Below, in pieces: positions 1 to 15,100 of a stretch of 64,000 nucleotides of DNA. A model generated the notes under the pieces. The model ran no database searches, was not told where the DNA came from, and saw nothing but the letters and a program-made list of their open reading frames with translations. The first letter of the stretch is position 1. Every line of letters begins with the position of its first letter. Location of the stretch: contig JAQMRL010000002.1 in the NCBI GenBank assembly GCA_035578175.1, forward strand, positions 133,674,171 to 133,738,170. Reading direction: 5' to 3'. Source of the DNA: Catonia carolina. Lineage: Eukaryota > Arthropoda > Insecta > Hemiptera > Achilidae. Both the position numbers and the translations under genes were made by a program.

Positions 1-22
1 AATGTGATTTAAATTAAAGTAC

Positions 23-127
23 CCCTCCACTGCTGCTAGATATGAATGGTCCTAATATCTCCAAAATTGATCCGGAATCAGAGCCACCTTCCTCGCTTTC
101 ACCACTATCTGTACCATTGCCGCCACC
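23..127 (-). CDS. Coding exon 8: Gly/Ser module 6 (last exon in the window)
   Basis: 35 codons between a TTTTTTAG acceptor and a GGG|GTACTT donor, phase 0-0. Leader GGGNGTDSGESEEGG with an NGT sequon and clustered acids; core SDSGSILEILGPFISSSSGG. The donor at 22-21 shows the gene continues beyond the left edge; further modules are likely. Residues 376-410. Confidence 0.82.
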
Positions 128-3100
128 CTAAAAAACATTTTCTTATAAAGTTACACTCTTTAACACAATATTACACTACGTGCTCTTTCCGTGAATCCAG
201 TGCATACAATAACCGATTGTGTAATTTTAGATAAAAATAAGTTCAGATGTTTACCTCAATTTATAAAAATAAATTAAATTTTTTAAAAAATATAAGAGTA
301 TTTTTTACTATCATCTACTCCATTCTATCAGATTCTTCCATCTACTCCAACACTTTTATAGATTTGACCCCAGTAAAACCAATATAGCTCAGAATATAGT
401 GTTTTATTCAATTACATATTAAGCTGAATAAATACATTTTCCTTTACAAAAAATGAAACTGATGGTTATCAAGTAACATCATGTTATAAAATGAGATTTT
501 TTTGTAACCTTTTTCAAAATATGCTACGTTAAATTAGTGTACCTTCAAAGTTGATTACAATTAATGAAACTAATTAATGAAACTATGAATGTTTACTATA
601 ACATAGAATTTGCAAAAGTATATAACATGCTACAAACTTAATTGGTCAATAAGAATGCCAATCTATTCTAATGTGTATACAACTCATAACGTTTTGAAAA
701 CAATTAAATGAATTTTTATTGCTACTTATAACGTACATGCAATTGTGATTACGTAATTATTTGCGAGATAATATAACCTACACTTCAGATGTTTGCAATA
801 CTCTATCGTGATTTTATCATTATTGCGCAGTAATAAATAATATTGCTGATTGTTTAAGATTACGTCGAGTAAGAATTAATTATGCAGTAATATTTAAATA
901 CTTCAATAAATTCTTGTTAATTGTGTATTGCGGGTAACAAACGCTTCTTAGATAGTAGCCTGGTTGTACCAATGTAATTTTAAACCTGTCTAGTGTTAAT
1001 AAATGTCATTACAGATAAGAGGTTTCTCTATAGGTAAATTTTATTAAAATGTTTTATGATATTCAAAAATTTCTAGACTAAATGAGAGGTTGCTGTTGAC
1101 GTTAAAGAATTCACACGTTTACGGACTATTTTACCAAGAGACGGCAAATTGGAAAAGGAGTTTAATAAAAGGGTGCAGAAAGAAAGTGGTTCTCTCAAAG
1201 TGAAAAAAGCCTAGTTTGGGATCAAATAGTTACTATTCATTGTTTTTTTTTGACTTTATTTAAGAAAAATAAATTACAACTGTGTAACAATTTAACACAA
1301 CCAGCAGTTATAATGTCAATAGTTTTATATAATTGTCTTGATGTCACTTGTGTGAGGTAGTCCCCCAGCGGCAACCCCTCAAGACGATTCACAAAAGGTC
1401 TCTATTCCATTGCCTTTTCAGTCTTCTAAGTGGGTTGTGTGGTAGGTGAGGAGCGGACAATAACTGAATTTGTGGATTTGTGTGATAGTATAGATTGCTA
1501 TGAAAACGTCTGTATAGTTTCTTTATTGTTTCGTCCACCGTTTCAATGTTAAGGTCTCTATGTAATGTTTTGTTACTAACGTATGTTGGACAGCCTGTGA
1601 TGATGCGTAAAGTTTTGTTCTGGAATATCTGAATACGTTTCGTGTTAGATACTTTAGCTGATCCGTAGATCACTGAACCGTAGGTCCAAATAGGACGAAG
1701 AAGTACCTTGTAACAGTTAAGTTACTAAGTAATTTGAAGAGGAGATTTATGGTGAATAAGACTGTAAAGAAGTTTTAACCGCGCGTTAAGAGATTGCCTT
1801 TTGAGTCTGGTATGTGGATTCCATTTCAGTCTTCTGTCTAATGTCAGTCCGAAGTATTTCACTCAGGTTTTTTTGTGGGATCGGTGTATTGTGTAAATAA
1901 ACTGGGAGACAAGTTTGTCGTCTGAGAGTAAATGTAATATGTTGTGATTTTTCAGCATTATTCATTGTTAGAATAAAATTCTGTATAATTCGCATTGTGT
2001 GTCAGTGCTGACTTATGTACCACAAACATGTATTGATAGAAAAAAGGTAGAGAAAAGAGTGCAACAGAAAAAATATATTTGAATATAATATATATATTAT
2101 AATATATAATATATATTGATAAGGAGTTTTGTTAGACAAAGTTACGATGATTTGGTCATTTTTTGAAGAAGGTGACTGGCAAAATGGATGCTGTGCTTGA
2201 AAATTGAGGAAAAAAGGTCTAAGGGCAGACTAAGAGTGAAGTGGATGGGTTCAGTTAAGAATGAGTTGAGGAAAATATGCAATGCAAAGAGACTAATGGA
2301 GGAAAGATTGGTCAGTGAAAGAGAGAGGTGTTGAAGAATTTTATTGGGCCCGACCTGAGGAAACTTGGAAGAGGGATAAAAAGAATGACGATTAATAAAA
2401 AAATATACATACAATAGAAAACTATAATCCTACGCTCTATTTATATATGTATTGAAACAAAAACATTATTCTTTTAGCTTGGTTTTCATTATTTTTAGAT
2501 AGGTTATTGTAGTTACATTACTTACATTTTATACACAAGTAAGGAAGCTAATACAATATAAATGAAGTGGATAATCGTGTAGTAACTTTGGTATAGTCTA
2601 GCAATAAAAGAATAAGAAGTGAAATTACAACAAGTGGACTTCCAAATGTTTCAAAAGAATTTAAAAAAGTCACCTTTAAAGATGTTTACATCCAGGAAGG
2701 TAATTTGGGTTATAATGTAGCCTTTAGTTATGTAATCATTGGCTTAATGTGATAAAAACTTATATAATTACAAGTGATTCAGTTCATACATTTGTTACAC
2801 TTTTTTTCATTGGTCAAATCTCTAGTTTTTTGGATTAGGATATAGAGTAATTCACTAATACCTATAATTTTCGACTTCTTAAAATTCGTGCTAATATGTA
2901 TTTTATATATTTGATTACTTTTTAATCAAGTTCAAGCTAATTTATATAAAAAAACCAATTAGAAGAGTAAAGTAAATTTAACATTGTTTCATAACTAATG
3001 ACTTCGTAACTTTTACTTTCAAAAGGCGTTTTTTGTACGTAGTATCCAAATTAATGACAATCAACATCATAAAATCGTGATCGTACCAAATAAGGAATTA

Positions 3101-6100
3101 AGTGCAAACTTTTTTTACTACATGGTAGAAGGACTTTTAACTTCGGTTTTATCTGGAATATTTAGGCTATTAGTCAATAGCTGGTTGATAAGCAGAAAAG
3201 TATTTTCAGTCAAAACAGTAAAAACAAACACATAATCATGAGAAATAATAATATACGATTATTGGTGTATTTTGCAATTTTTTAAAATTATTTTCAAATT
3301 TTTAAATACTGATTTTTCTCTTAACACATTTTCCTACTGGTATGCCTACCTAGTTTGAAAAGAAACAATCATAATTTTATAAAATTGCGTCTTTCTCTGT
3401 GAGCTAAATATTCCTGGTTTGTTTTCTTTTTAATTTACAATATTAAACCTGTTGGTATGTTTTTGTACCACACATTTTGTTTTCTCAAAAGAATTTGTTT
3501 TAGAGACTTTTTAGGGGCTTCTCCAGAGATCTTCTTAAGCCTTCGATACATGTAATTCATTAATATCATTCAAAAGTAGAATTATAAAATAAGTATAGTT
3601 TAGTTTAATGTTTAATCATGATACTTATCTACTCAAACCCAAAATAAAACAATCTATAAGACATTTAGTTGATTTTAACAAGAATTTTTATTTTAAAAAG
3701 TTAAGAGGGTAAAACTATTCATAATTTGAAACGTATTTATAACAGTGAATCAACAAACTCTTACACCATAAAAACGAAAAATAACCTATTTAAAATCAGT
3801 AGCTCAGTTGTAAAGCAATATTAAAATCTATATAGAATATATCGTAGACGGATATTATAATACATTAAGGAAGTTTGTACATCATTTCTAAAGTTTTATT
3901 CTTTTGTTTAGTTATTCTTTTCAAAAAGATCTGATGAAATATAATAAGAAACTTAAACTGGAAGAAACTTTGCTAAATTATATCTGATATTGAGGAATTG
4001 AACTTTGAAATACTCGTTAACAAGAAACTAACATTGTACGTTATGTTAAGAAAAGTTATTCCATAATTTTTTTAAGGATTACTTATAATTAAATTATTTC
4101 AAATAGTTTCATACTTTTTTACTTTAATATAAAAATACTGTTTATGCACTATTTCTATCGGCGTAAGGTACAAAATATTTCTTACTTTTTAATTGAGAAA
4201 TACTGATTGAGCAATGATGTTATAAAGCTACATGGAATAAATATTTTTCACCTTAACATATTTATTTGAGTGTGTTGAAAGTGCATAATGTAAGTAATTC
4301 TGATAACAGTGAATGCAAAAAGTGTTAAATAAAAAATTATCGTACCCCTCCGGCTGATAAACTGTTGAGTATTGGCATAATCAGAGATATCAGATTACCC
4401 CCATCCAAAGCTCGTTCTTCACCATCCGTAGAATTCTGTAATTTTATATCAACTGGAATAACCTTTAGAATAATAATTAATATTACAAAACATTAAATGT
4501 GTTCTGACACAAAACCTCTTGAACATAAATGTAATCTTTATTTCAATATATACGATAAATTCATTAAGAAAACCTTAATTTTCAAATAAATGTTTATTCT
4601 ATATTGTATTATTAGATTATAAGTTTTGCTGTGAAGTAAAATGGAAAATTACATTTTCTGAATCATTCCATACTTTTTTAATGAGTTTAATAACGTATTG
4701 TGTTTTATTTTAGTAAAAATTAAAAAATCTACACCTAAATGAGATAACTTAAGTCATATTTTAATTTTCTAAAACTCGATGTTCACTTTTGCTATTGTTT
4801 TTAAATTAATTAACTTGACTGAGGTAAATTTAGTTCAACAATTAAAAAATTAGAAAAAAAACTATATATACATCTAATTGAATTATACCCGCGTATAAGT
4901 TTTCAAAAATAACTTATAGACCTTTTTATTACTTTCATGAAAAGAAAACTATCAGCCATTGCTTTTCTCGGTCACGGTCAATTTATCTCACATTGAAAAT
5001 TACCTTGTTTTTGTATAATTAAATTTATTTAAATATTGATTATTTTCCCATAGTCTTCACAATGTTTTAGTATAAAATAGTCTAATACAAATTAAGACAG
5101 ATTCTACAAGTCAAATAAAACCAATACCTTAATAAAAATGAAATGGAAAGAAAGTAATTATAGTTTTCAACATAACAATTTGTATAAATTCTAAAATAAT
5201 TGATAAATATTTTACAATCAAATTAATTTAATTAAAACATTATACGATAATCTGCAATTTAAAATATAGTAATAATAAATAAAATTAGGTCAATGTTAAG
5301 AAAAGGAATTCTTTAATAAGGAGAAGAAAGAAACACACACATTTACATGTACTGTCACCAAATAAACTAGATAATAAGCCAACCATTACAAAATGATTAC
5401 TACTATTTACAATCATGCTATTTTAATGCAAGGCTAAACAATAATGAAATACTATTTACAATTAATTAATAAAGTTTAGTTATATTATAATAGTTTCATC
5501 AGGCTATGAATATTAAATTAATTATGTATTCTATACAATACAAATCAATAACTACAACGGTCAATACTTAACTGTAAAATCAATGCTGTCATTAGTTAAG
5601 TTATGTTTATAACATAAATTAAGTTACGCTAATTAAACAATGTTAATAGAACTTAAGCGAAGGACATACAAAGCATTATTATTGTTATTACCATTTATCT
5701 ACATGAATAGATTATACATAAATAATATTTTATATACTATAATATTGTAAATATTTACAGAATGTACAATAATAAAAAAACTTTTTAATGGAAATCTTAT
5801 TAAGTAAAGTTAATTACGCTTTTACAAACCAGGTGATTCAATTAAATATTTATGTTTAATTTCATTGTAATTTAATAATAATTAAAGTCTCGTCAAGAGC
5901 TCGTCGTTAACAGTTAATATGAGTTATGGAACGGTATACTAGATGAGAAATACTTTCAAACATTCCACTTTGGATTTTTTATTTTAAGTTTAATTATTTT
6001 GTAGTATGTACTCAAAAATGTATTCTCAGGGAACATATTAATTTTTTATTTTTAGTTTTTAGCTATATTTTTCATTAAGTAGAAGCACTGTCTCTAATGA

Positions 6101-9100
6101 AATTACCACAGGCCTGACCTAAGAAAACCACTGAAGTAAAGACAAAAAGTGTTATTCAGTCATTAGCCGAAAGGCTGGTTTAAACGTCTAGAGTCTTTAT
6201 TAAGTAAAACAAGGAGTGAGGTAGTTTTACCAATGCCTTCCTCACTGAGTGGAAAAGTATGGTTATCAGCATACCATGCCTTCTAAAAAGCATCTACTTT
6301 CCATTCTGCAAATGACTCCTTCACTTCATTCACCACAGGATCTGGCTGTTTAATTAAAGTCATGGCTATCAGAGGAGATAACTCTGACTATTGTCTTTTA
6401 CATTTTTACCTTCTTCTGTCTTAGGCCTAAATGCTTCAGCCATATAATTGGCTGACCATGTAATAAGAAACAGAACTATTTTTTGCAGCATTGGAGACAA
6501 AAAGTAAGAACTGATATTCTTAATTGTAGTAAAAACAATGTTAGGGAGTTTACTGCCAGGTTTTTCTCTTAAGACTATCCTGCGTAGTTCTGTTCATAAT
6601 TTCAAAATCATTTTTAAATATTGCTAGTTTAGTATTTATACTTTTCTATTTCATATTTTTCTGTAAAAAGTAGCAAAAGAGTTTGTAATTTACACATATT
6701 TGTGTAATTATTAATAAAACTTGGATGATATCTGTCATTTCTAATGTTTTATATCGTTTTAATTTTTTTTTTATATATAAAAAGTAGGCCTTTCTGCATT
6801 AATCAATTTGTACTTGCTTGTGTTTTTGAATGTCAGTTAGTACAAAACTTTGAAAAAATTATATTCTTTAGTGTGTAGTTCTATTTAAAAATGTAAGCTT
6901 AATCTTAATGAAAAAATATTACAATACCAACCGCATATTACTCTGTCGTAATATCATTGAGGGTTTCACCCCTTTTGGTAATATATCACATTAAATAAAA
7001 TGTTCTGTAAGACTAGTCTGTTAAAATTGTAATGTATCACCTGGTTTTATTGCTTGTTACATTTTTTTTACTAAACAGATGTAACATCGACAGGTTATGT
7101 TCAAACCAGTATTATTTTATGTTTTCTTATATTTATTTATAATACTACTTGAGTGACAATTCATAAAAATTATGAAAAAGTGAAAGGTGTTTGTAATATT
7201 TATGTATTTGAAATAAATTTATATTTTTTAAATAAAAAAATCAATATGATTTTCTGAGGCGTTGTGACTCACCCCACCACCGCTACTGCTGCCTAATAAT
7301 CCACTGAGTAAACTGAGGACATTGGATCCACCACCACCGCCTTCACCGTCTGGAGTTGTCTGAAAAATAAAAAAAATAGTTTTTAGTTAAATTACATAAA
7401 ATATTAATAATATTCTTTATTTATTTATAATTTCTTTTTTAATTCTGACCACTAGAGATCACGTTCACGTAATGTAAATTTCTTTTTTTTCAAAACTTAT
7501 TTTTATTTTTTTACTCGGTTTTCTCTTTCTTCAGTTCATTTTTTTTTGTATCCGAGTCAGCAAGTAAAACTGATGTTGACTCCCCCACAATGGGGAAGTA
7601 GTGTTGGACTCAATTGAGGCATCCTCGTTCGTTCGCAAGAAGGCCGAAACCGCCTACCAACCAGAATCCCGCCGCCTGCCCATTTTATTCGACAACTACA
7701 AAAATCCTCCACATCCCTCGGAAGTATTGATAATACTATAAGGGATCTTCAGTCCATTTAGGCAATCCATGGTTACTTTCTTTATCTCTGGAAATGTAGA
7801 CTAATTATTTTTTTCTATTAGAGGGAGTCTACCTTTTTAAGAAAAGTTTTACTCATAATATTTGGAATGGTTTTCTGTAGACTAGGCTACTCTCAGTCTA
7901 GTGCATTACATCCAGTTTAAAACGTTCTACAAAAGTGGATTTTAACTTTGCTCCATTCACTTATGATTAAAATTAAGTTAAGTTTTTAATTTTAGGTTGT
8001 TTACTGTGCCCATAACAGACAGGTGGAGTTTCAAATCATTTACTCTCAATCCGTTCGTTGCAGGGTTAAAATAAATAGTTCTGTTTTTTATCACATTGTC
8101 AGCCAATTAAATGACTGAATCATTTAAGAACACAAGAGGTAGAGTTGTAAAAGATACTAATCAGAGTTATCTCCTCTGAAAGTAATGAATTTTATTATAC
8201 AGCCAGACCCTGTGGTAAATGAAGTGAAGGTGTCATTTGCAGAGTGGAAAATTTGTGCTTTTCAGAGGGCCCGGCATGCTGATAAGCGTACTTTTCCATT
8301 CAGTGAGGAAAGCAATGATAAACGACGTCACTTTTCGTTTTACTTAGTGAAACCTCTACAGGTTCAAACCAGCCTTTTGGCTGATGACCTAAACAACAAC
8401 AATTGTTTACTAATGATTAAACATTCATTATTACATTGGAAAGAGAAAGTCGTGTAAGTGGTTTACACCAAATTTAACTTAAAATTTATTTCAATATAAG
8501 TTTTTATTTAGTTTCATTTGGAAGATTGTCACCTCGGACGTAGAGTACAAAATAGTACAAAAGTTATCTTAATTTATTTTTATATAAAAGGTTTAAATTA
8601 ACAAATTGTTTCATAAAATAAGTATTCATTGTGTTACTTACTCCACTACTTGAACCTAATAACGGACCGAGTAAATTCAATATAGATCCAGAATCTGAAC
8701 CTCCAGCTGCTGCATCTCCTCCAGCTTCTCCACTAGCTCCAGCATCCTGGAATTTTTAAATTATGATAAAATTTATATTTATATAATAAACAAGCACATA
8801 TTTAACACTTAGAGTACATATTTTTTTCACAAGGTAAGCTACTGCAAATTAACGTAACCTGTGGATAAGTTACCTCCTAAAATTTATTTTTGATAATAAA
8901 AATAATTATCTTTTCATTATTATTAATGAAAAAGATCAATAGTACAGTAATTTTTAAAACTCACAGACTGTTATAAAACTTAAAATACTTGGTATATAAT
9001 CAATTAAGAGAACAATTCCTGACAGTTAGATGCTTAGTATCTTAAAACTTGAACGTAATAAAAAAAAGTCATAAACTTTGCACGAGGTGCATAATTCTTG

Positions 9101-12100
9101 TGATTCGATAAAAATACACGTAAATCTCTTCAACGAATCAGTCTTTGCAGTAGGCCTACAAATAAAATTATACTTTCTCTTCTAAAATAAATCAGTCAAT
9201 TAAGTCAATCGTTTAACCCAAAATAAACTAAGGAACCTGGTTTAAATTTCGGCAGAGAAAATATTTAGACATTGCCGTTTTGATACAATTTCTTATCAAT
9301 ATTTTCTTAAGATACATCCGCTTTACATTCAGTAGGCCAATTTTATACATATTTTTTATTCAAAAATTGCAGCTATTTCTGGTAAAGTCTGTTGGTAAAA
9401 GTTTTTTTTTTGATAAATTTTTGTTTGTAAATTTTTACAACATAAATGAGGTAGTGATAAATGTAAAGATGGTAAAATAATAGCATGAGTTACATGAGGC
9501 AGCGACTGTCAAAATTTGACAGTAGCTCCATCATTTAATGATGGAGCTACATTAACTATTTGTTTGTAATTTCTTCTTTTTTCCATTACAAATGGGTTAA
9601 CATGCCTAAACCAGTTCACTCCGATTAAAATATAAACTCTGATCATCTCCTTCAAACCAAAGCCCAATTCTTACTAACACATCAGTCTCCCTCAAGTTTG
9701 TACTTCAGTTCTTCGAGAGGGATTCTTCCTGGGAATATCCGTTAAACATATTACGTCCATATTCTTCTGTATTCACTAATTTTAAAATTCAATGCTTGAA
9801 CTTTCAGCTCTACTAAAGATATTTTATTTCAAAGCCTACCTTATCTAGAACAACCTTTGATAGCCCCAAGGAATTTCATTGCTGCTTCCGGCAGTCTACT
9901 TCTCTCTCTTGAACTTGTGGTCCAGATTTCACTTCTATAAGCCAATTTAGGGATTGCCATTCTTTCTAATTAACTATTCTCTTAACTTGATTATGTTAAT
10001 TAATTAATTTAATTAATTTTAGTTTTTAAATAAGGATTACATTTTTGTGCCAAGCTCTTCAGCCTTTGTGAATTGTTATCCGGTAAATATATATAGCTGA
10101 TTGACTTGAATAGTCCATTTTTATGACTCCCTGATAATTTTCTGGGAAAACGTCACATACACTTAAATCACTTCAACAATTTATAACCAATGAGAAAGGA
10201 AAATCAATTAATTTGATAAAAATGTACGTCATTTATTTAATTAAAAAAATTGTACATTTATTTTAATATAAAATTAGGCTGAAAGATATGTACGCTATAA
10301 AATATGATTAAAAATCAATTAATTTTTGTTATAAAACATATTGAGTTTTTATTATGTTATCGAACAAGCATTTTAAATATTTATATTGATAAAATATAGT
10401 ATATAAACAAACGAAGAATGGCATTCCATCATGCAGAAATTTAAATGTCAATTTTCATGCAGAAATTTCAATTAACTTAAACTTCCCACGTAACATTACT
10501 ACGTACATTCACTGTAATAGATGCATAGAACATTAATGTTGGATTTCATATCTCTTTGTTTAGATAAACTCTTAGTTGTACCGACACACGACACACGTAG
10601 TTTATTACTCAGATTTCATTATTTTCTCAATCCGTTTTAGTTCCTGCTGTACCATTTCTCAAACATAATATTACTGCTACAGACATTGTTCACATTTTAT
10701 AAAATTATAGAAAATTATTACCCATGTTATTCAATTTAAAAATATATGTTTAAAAATAGTGTTACATAACCAAATACCTGTTATAGAGTTTTGTAAATCT
10801 ACTAGTATAATAATGGATTTTCTATAATTTGCATGCAAATTTTAGTTTTTTTATTGTATTAGTTGAAGAGGATCTTTCAATCGTATTAGTCTATTTTATC
10901 GGTTTTAAAACATGCTTATAATTTTAGTTTTTGAATGAGTAGTTTTTATTACAATATAAAATACCAATTACAATCGTTAGTTAAAATTAGTAGTTTTAAT
11001 AATTTATCTCAATATTTCCACTTCCGTGTACTATAGAATTTTAATATAAAAAACCATTTGTTTATGTACTTATGATACATTCTGATTTATTTATGCGAAA
11101 AACTTGAAACAACAAACTTAACTTATAATTTTTTACTGTGGTAATATTAGTTACAACCGTATGTAGTACATACAAGTAGTAAATTTGAGGATTTCTTTTT
11201 GCGATTGTGGGTAAAAATATGACGTGATGTCTTAAGAAAAAATAGTAGTACTCAGTAGTTAGACTCCCACGGATATTTTTCTGTTCAACTGTAATTTTCG
11301 GTACCTATAACATTTCGTTAGTTACATACTAGGGTGCGTCCGAAATAATCAGATTGCACTTTGATTGGAATAGTTGTAATTTAATGACTACCGAGGACTT
11401 CGTGAAGCCTAATACCGGACACCCGCAAGTCCAAATAAGTCGGAGATGAGACTCGTACAATAACAGTTTTAAGAATTTCTAGAATAAATTTTCTCTCCAG
11501 AAGGTCAAAACTGATACTAAAGAGTATTCTAAAATGTTAATTTAATAAATTTGTTTCTTATGTCATACTTAATGGTTCTCGTTTGTATGTTTAATTTACT
11601 CTTATGTAACTTTCCTCCTCATTAAAAATAACACTAACACTGTTGCCTAATATTAATTACGTGAAGTTCTCAGAAAGCTGGTCAAACGGATATTAGGGTA
11701 GGACTTTATTTATAACTTCTAAATTAATTTTCGAACTGTCAAAAGAGAATTAAAATAACAATACAAAGTAATACCCCAAAATGTAACCCCGTCTGTAAGA
11801 ATGGTTATAATATAGAGAAGAACAAACCTTGCATCTTCAAATTGTATCCTCGAATGAATTTTATCTTGAAGGGAATTTAAAATTTCTTAAACAAATATGT
11901 AACTTCCCTCAACGTAATCCTTTATTTTATTTTTATCTCGTTTAAGTAAAATATCGATTGTTATTCCTGAGTACTCATTGATTGGTCCTTATTTTATGTG
12001 ACATCTGCAATTAATAACTCTTGAAATGAGTAATATTAATTGCTAAAATTTTATCCGACTTAATGAATTCGGAAATTAATATAAAAAATTAGTAGACATA

Positions 12101-15100
12101 ATATGAAATAAGTAAAGGTTTTCTGTTGATGTCGAATATAAAATTTACATTCGACATTTCTATTTAATAGAAACTCAGAAATAGATTAGTATTAGTGTAA
12201 AGATGATTAGTCTAGTAATATGATAATATAATTTAGTAAGTAAGTTATTTAGCCAGCTCATGATGTAATGGTCACCGCAACTGGCTTCTATGCCGGGGTC
12301 CAGGAATCGATTTCCGTTCAGGTTTGAAATGTTTTTTTTCTGTAATTGTACTTTCATATCCTTACTTAAGAGGATTGAAATGTGGTTTAATAGGAAAATG
12401 TTAAAGATTAAGTGGGTGGACAAAATTAATAATTTAGAGGTTGTAGACGAGTGGATGAAAAAATAGGTATATGGAAACATCTTCTAAAAGAAGGGATAAG
12501 GTAGTGGGGCATATCTTAAGACATCCAGGTATTGGTATATCAAAATGGAGGGTAATATTAACAGAGTGAATTGAAGGGGGAGGCAAAAGTTAGAAAATTT
12601 AAAACAAATTACAAAACATGTAGGGTGTTACAGGTATGCAGATATAAAACGACTTGAACAAGATAGAACAGTTTGGAGAACTGCATCAAACAAGTCGAGA
12701 GACTGATGACAAAAATATCATTGCTTACGCAAAAGCCAAGACTTATATACGCGTCATAACTCAATAAAACAAAACAAAAATGTACCTACTCATCTTAGTT
12801 ATCTATAAAGGTACAAAAAATTGGATATAAATTGAATTACCATTTGTTGTATACGAATTGTAATGCTTATGTAGTCAACGTATTATTTTTGTGCAGTCCT
12901 GAAAGCACAATTAATTTGCTTATTTTACTTAAGTGTTAATATCTGAAGGTTATAAAATTGCACATGCTTTTGCCAGGCAGTGTGTAGTGTATGTTTAAGC
13001 AGTTTCATAAATGTCCACAGTTTTTGCATAAATATTTGTTGTTTTAATAAAGTTAATTGTATTAAGACAGTCAACATGCAGTAGCCAAACAAACCAATTT
13101 AATATTCGCATATATTTTTTTAAATAAAATTGATTTGATGTAATTAAAGTGCGGTGCTTTTGTTATTTCTTTTTCTCGTCGTTCGTCTTATAAACTCACC
13201 CCACCACCACTACTGCTTCCTAGTAGTGGTCCTGCCAAGTTCAATATAGAACCTGACCCAGAGCCGGCGTCCCCACCATCCCCTGCTGTTCCCTGTAACA
13301 ATAGCAACCAAACACAAATTTTCTTTCCAGTTCTTATTTCGGAATTATTTCACCAACCAGTATGGCAGTTGGCAATCGTTTTAATTATTTTTCTCTCTTT
13401 AAAGCAATGCCAATGGAATATTATACAGTCTGCGGAACACGCTGGTCAATTAAGTATGGAAGGAAGTAGTTTTAAAGTTTTATCACATCTTGGTTCAGCC
13501 GGGAATGTATTAACATAAAAGAAATTAAGATTTATTCCTTTGTAATGAATGTACTCTAAAATCTCAAGTCAATATCTCTAACCGTTTTTGAGAAAATGTT
13601 CCTTATATATGAAACAACTTAATTTCGAAAAACGATGAAATGAAGGAAACAAACAATAATTTCACTCGTAAGAAAAAAATCAGCTGTAAAATAAATAAGA
13701 AAGCAAGACAAACAACAGAACTGCAAACAATATATGCTAACTTTCTATTAAAAAAATGAAACAAATTTATAAACAAAAAGGATCAAACGTTATCCTACTT
13801 ACATTTTTAAGTTAGGTCCCTGAAAAATAGTAATGGTGCTAATTTGAAAAATTAATAAAAAATTTAAAAACTAATCAAAAGGTCACTTATTGTACATCAG
13901 CTTACTCTGAAAATCCAGTAGAATTAAATAAAGAAACAAAAAACAAATGGTGATTTTTTTTTTTTTTGAGGACCGGGTTCCCTTAAGTATGATCGTAGTG
14001 TGCCAAGAGTTACATAAACAATTATTCAGAGATACAGGCAAGAGTTGTTAAGTTATTTTTTGTCGATACAAGACGATTGAAGACCAAAACCAATGTTCAC
14101 TTACAAGCCAATTGGACGACCTCGATAGAGATAAGCATCCCAACTGTTTTGTGAAATGGCAGGTGATAAGTTTGAAGTAAAAATAGCCCTGGACACCTAA
14201 TCCGTAACGTTTACGATGATAGTTCTTCATTTAAAAATTAAAGGTTCTAAATTTTTTTAAACTGATGAATGAAAACAAAATAATAAAAATCAGTACGTTC
14301 TCCTTGGTGTTACCAGGTGATTAAAGTGAATTTACTTGGAAATAACAGATTCGTTTGATACACTTGACTACAAAACATATAGCTCAAAACGAAATTCACT
14401 TGAAATCCTTTTATGTAGCCTTTTATGTAGTCTTTTATTTGCCTTTAATTTTTTATTACGGTACTGTACATTGAGCTGCACAATTTCCGTATTTGATATT
14501 TAAATGGCGGTGGGGGATTTCATTTTAAGGAGAAGAGGTACCCAGTGATACATTCTTCGTTCAAAACTTCGGGTATTGTCCGTTATGCAGACCAAGAGGT
14601 CTCTACTCCATTTCGCTTTAAACGACGCACAGTTGGGAAATTCCTTGTAGCTAGATCACGGGCTAGTTGGTTTAGATGGTCATCTAGCTTTTCGTGAAAT
14701 GTACGATACAAGGACGTGGTTAGCTCCTTTACTGTGGGAATTTTGAAATCGTCATGGAGGGTTTTATTGCTTACATAAAAAGGAGCGCCAGAAGCAAGTC
14801 TTCAGAATTTTGATTGAAAGGCTTGGATCGACTTTAAATTACTCTCTGCCGGTATTCCAAAGAACTGGACACTATGAATCCAGATTGGTCTTAATAGGGA
14901 TTTGTATATTAAAATATTGGAGATTAGGTTCAATCTTGATCGAGGGTTAATTAAGCATAAGAATAGCTTTTGGCGTCGGTTAAGTTCTAAACGTTTCGCA
15001 CGCAGATGATGCTTTCAAGTTAGTCACCTGTCAAACTGTAAGCCAAGATATCGCAACACCCTGGCCTGTGATATATGACTGTTATTCAGTATCACTATTG

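Larger units (their letters stand above)
128..4345 (-). other. Intron 7 (4.2 kb)
   Basis: AT-rich intron. It holds a Jockey-type LINE 3' fragment (1243-1997, minus) and a decayed LINE C-terminus (about 2140-2405, plus). The stretch 2406-4345 shows nothing I can name; homopolymer and AT runs only. Confidence 0.75.
7360..8641 (-). other. Intron 5 (1.3 kb)
   Basis: Contains a GC-richer patch at about 7590-7690 of unknown origin, then a broken R800 repeat end (about 7950-8010 and 8403-8475) into which a reverse SINE-like family A copy (8110-8402) is inserted. Confidence 0.65.
8747..13199 (-). other. Intron 4 (4.5 kb)
   Basis: Holds a double hairpin (9506-9550), a decayed LINE end (about 9595-9960, minus), a tRNA-like SINE head (about 12246-12325) and a LINE 3' remnant (about 12385-12710). 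From 9961 to 12245 only AT-rich sequence and an unassigned GC-richer patch (about 11331-11460) are seen. Confidence 0.7.

Noticed and set aside
8185..8457. 90-codon plus-strand open frame
   Set aside because: It lies in the reverse strand of a SINE-like family A copy and continues into R800 repeat sequence.
12175..12480. 101-codon minus-strand frame
   Set aside because: Antisense of a tRNA-like SINE head and a LINE remnant.
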